Positions 62,887 through 64,000 of a DNA stretch of 64,000 bases are shown here, piece by piece (position 1 is the first letter of the stretch; each line of letters begins with the position of its first letter). The notes under the pieces were generated by a model. It had not been told where the DNA came from. It did no database searches and saw only the letters and a program-made list of their open reading frames with translations. The position numbers and the translations under genes were made by a program. This stretch comes from Tomocerus qinae (Eukaryota > Arthropoda > Collembola > Entomobryomorpha > Tomoceridae): NCBI GenBank assembly GCA_020055645.1, contig CM034547.1:11936513-12000512 (forward strand), in the 5' to 3' direction.

Positions 62887-63305
62887 GTATTAAGAGATTT
62901 TATTCTATTGTCGTAATCGCTCTTCTACGGTGCAATATACCCTTAGGCCTACAAAAACAGGTGTATTGGAAATGAATATTAGAAAACGGCAATTACCAGA
63001 CCTAGACTAGGTTTTCCTACGATTTAAAGACCAATTTTGAAATTCTACGACCAGTAGGCTCATATTAAAAGTATTCCAAAAATGTATTTTCTAGTCCTGT
63101 CATAGAGTAATTTTCTATGTCTCTATGTGTTTTAAAATCGTGTTAAATACCCTTTGCTTATTCAATTCCCCCGTATTATATTTTGAAACTCCTGAACCTT
63201 AAAAAAGTAAAAAAAGTGAATTTTATTTGCAATTTTCCCTTTTATTAAGAGATACTACGGCACAACAGTACACTTGGGCACAAGTGTTAAATAACTCAAC
63301 TAATT

Positions 63306-63397
63306 AATGTTTTCGATAATGTACCCCAACGCATACCTTCATGTGCTAAATTTAGTATATAGAGGTATGCGTTGGGGTACATTTTCGAATTAATTGA
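63306..63397. repeat. Hairpin with 18-bp perfect stem
   Basis: GTACCCCAACGCATACC at about 63321-63337 pairs with GGTATGCGTTGGGGTAC at about 63365-63381 across a 27-base loop. The stem extends less perfectly outward (TTCGATAAT with ATTTTCGAA, and flanking TTAATT on both sides). Probably the remnant of a small foldback element. Confidence 0.7.
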
Positions 63398-63462
63398 TAT
63401 TAATTTTTAACTGCTTTGGCGGTATAATATAGTTTATGTTATTGTAAAATACTTTAAGGGAC

Positions 63463-63776
63463 CATTATTTCATGTGCGGGAAAATTTAAAATCGGACTAA
63501 TTATATTGAAACTATTACATTTTTCAAATCGCTAAGGCTTTTAAACTAATCTAGGTTAATTGAATAATATAAAGAGAACAAAGAGACCTTCATACGGTCA
63601 TCTAAAAGTGAAGTACTAGCTTTTTGACCATATTCCACTTCGTTATCATTTTACAGTCTTCGTAAGAAAAAGCAAATTTTGAACATCTGTCATTAAAAGA
63701 CATTAAAATGATAACGAAGTTTAGCGAATTGAAAAATGTCATAATTTCATTGTCAATGCCCTTCCGCACATGAAAT
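63463..63776. mobile_element. MITE-like element with TATTTCATGTGCGG ends
   Basis: CCATTATTTCATGTGCGG near 63463 is repeated inverted near 63757-63776 (CCGCACATGAAATAATAGG). A second inverted pair lies inside: CTTCGTTATCATTTTA at 63640-63655 and ATAACGAAG near 63711-63719. No coding; no clear target duplication. Confidence 0.5.
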
Positions 63777-64000
63777 AATAGGATACTTAACTATTTCCTC
63801 GGCAAGTTCTCAAAAAAATAGTTGCTCGTCACCTCGATATTGCCCATTGTGAAGTTGCACTTGGCTAAATTTTATCGATTCCTCAATGGTGGGGGCGGGG
63901 GGGGGCTTAGCAACAATTTAAAGTACCATAAAATAAGCAAATTCTGTCTCCAGCAGGGTTCTCTACTTTCCTTCCGTTGTAGCACTGCCGCTGCGCCTGC

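Larger units (their letters stand above)
62887..64000. other. Region after the AT-hook exons, repeats only
   Basis: No further coding exon recognised. It holds a hairpin (63306-63397), a MITE-like inverted repeat (63463-63776) and a poly-G stretch near 63890-63905. Some of it may be intron of the AT-hook gene. Confidence 0.5.

Noticed and set aside
63880-63910. Poly-G run as a G-quadruplex regulatory element
   Set aside because: A single G-rich run with no repeated G-tracts at loop distance and no gene start nearby.

Overview
The window is animal nuclear DNA: AT-rich, with multi-exon genes whose mostly short introns carry GT-AG borders. The proteins (a CAD polyprotein, a Mab-21 protein, two MARVEL proteins with an arthropod-looking Thr-rich start, and a Homer-type scaffold) fit an invertebrate, most likely an arthropod. 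I cannot name the species from sequence alone.

1-35.5 kb holds host genes. The pyrimidine-synthesis gene CAD runs on the plus strand from inside its glutaminase domain to its stop at 20368. All 31 visible exons join in one frame of 2182 residues. Its 9.3-kb intron (6098-15388) contains a complete 12-exon minus-strand gene for a 1145-residue, probably N-myristoylated Mab-21 domain protein. Two minus-strand tetraspan MARVEL genes follow. They share intron phases, and the second carries a pair of alternative exons that look mutually exclusive. After 5.7 kb without a recognisable gene comes an intronless Homer-like gene (34172-35416).

35.7-60.9 kb is one large nest of mobile DNA. A 25.2-kb foldback element (35691-60879) has long inverted repeats ending GGCTCAT and a 9-bp target duplication (CAAAAAGAT), as in Foldback/MULE transposons. 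A second foldback element with the same ends (36091-43783; duplication GTATTGTAA) sits in its left arm. The arms of this inner element are about 39 head-to-tail copies of a 146-bp repeat that flip into the opposite orientation at 42157. Two small hAT-like elements with 8-bp duplications are also present. The right arm of the outer element still shows the empty sites of the insertions in its left arm, so the order of events can be read. The interior also carries a fragment of 28S rRNA.

Inside the outer foldback element is a 12-kb Ty3/gypsy-type LTR retroelement on the minus strand (45900-57871), with LTRs that look identical (420 bp) and a 4-bp target duplication. Besides gag, protease, RT, RNase H, integrase and a membrane-anchored env-like ORF, it has about 3 kb between the 5' LTR and gag. 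That stretch holds five consecutive modules of about 125-135 codons that resemble the dUTPase fold, a second aspartic protease, and a small two-helix membrane ORF. A sixth dUTPase-like segment and eight copies of a 20-residue Cys-containing repeat lie between protease and RT. I regard this as the most unusual system in the window.

61-63 kb holds a plus-strand gene for an AT-hook protein with an internal two-exon duplication. The last kilobase contains hairpin-forming and MITE-like repeats.
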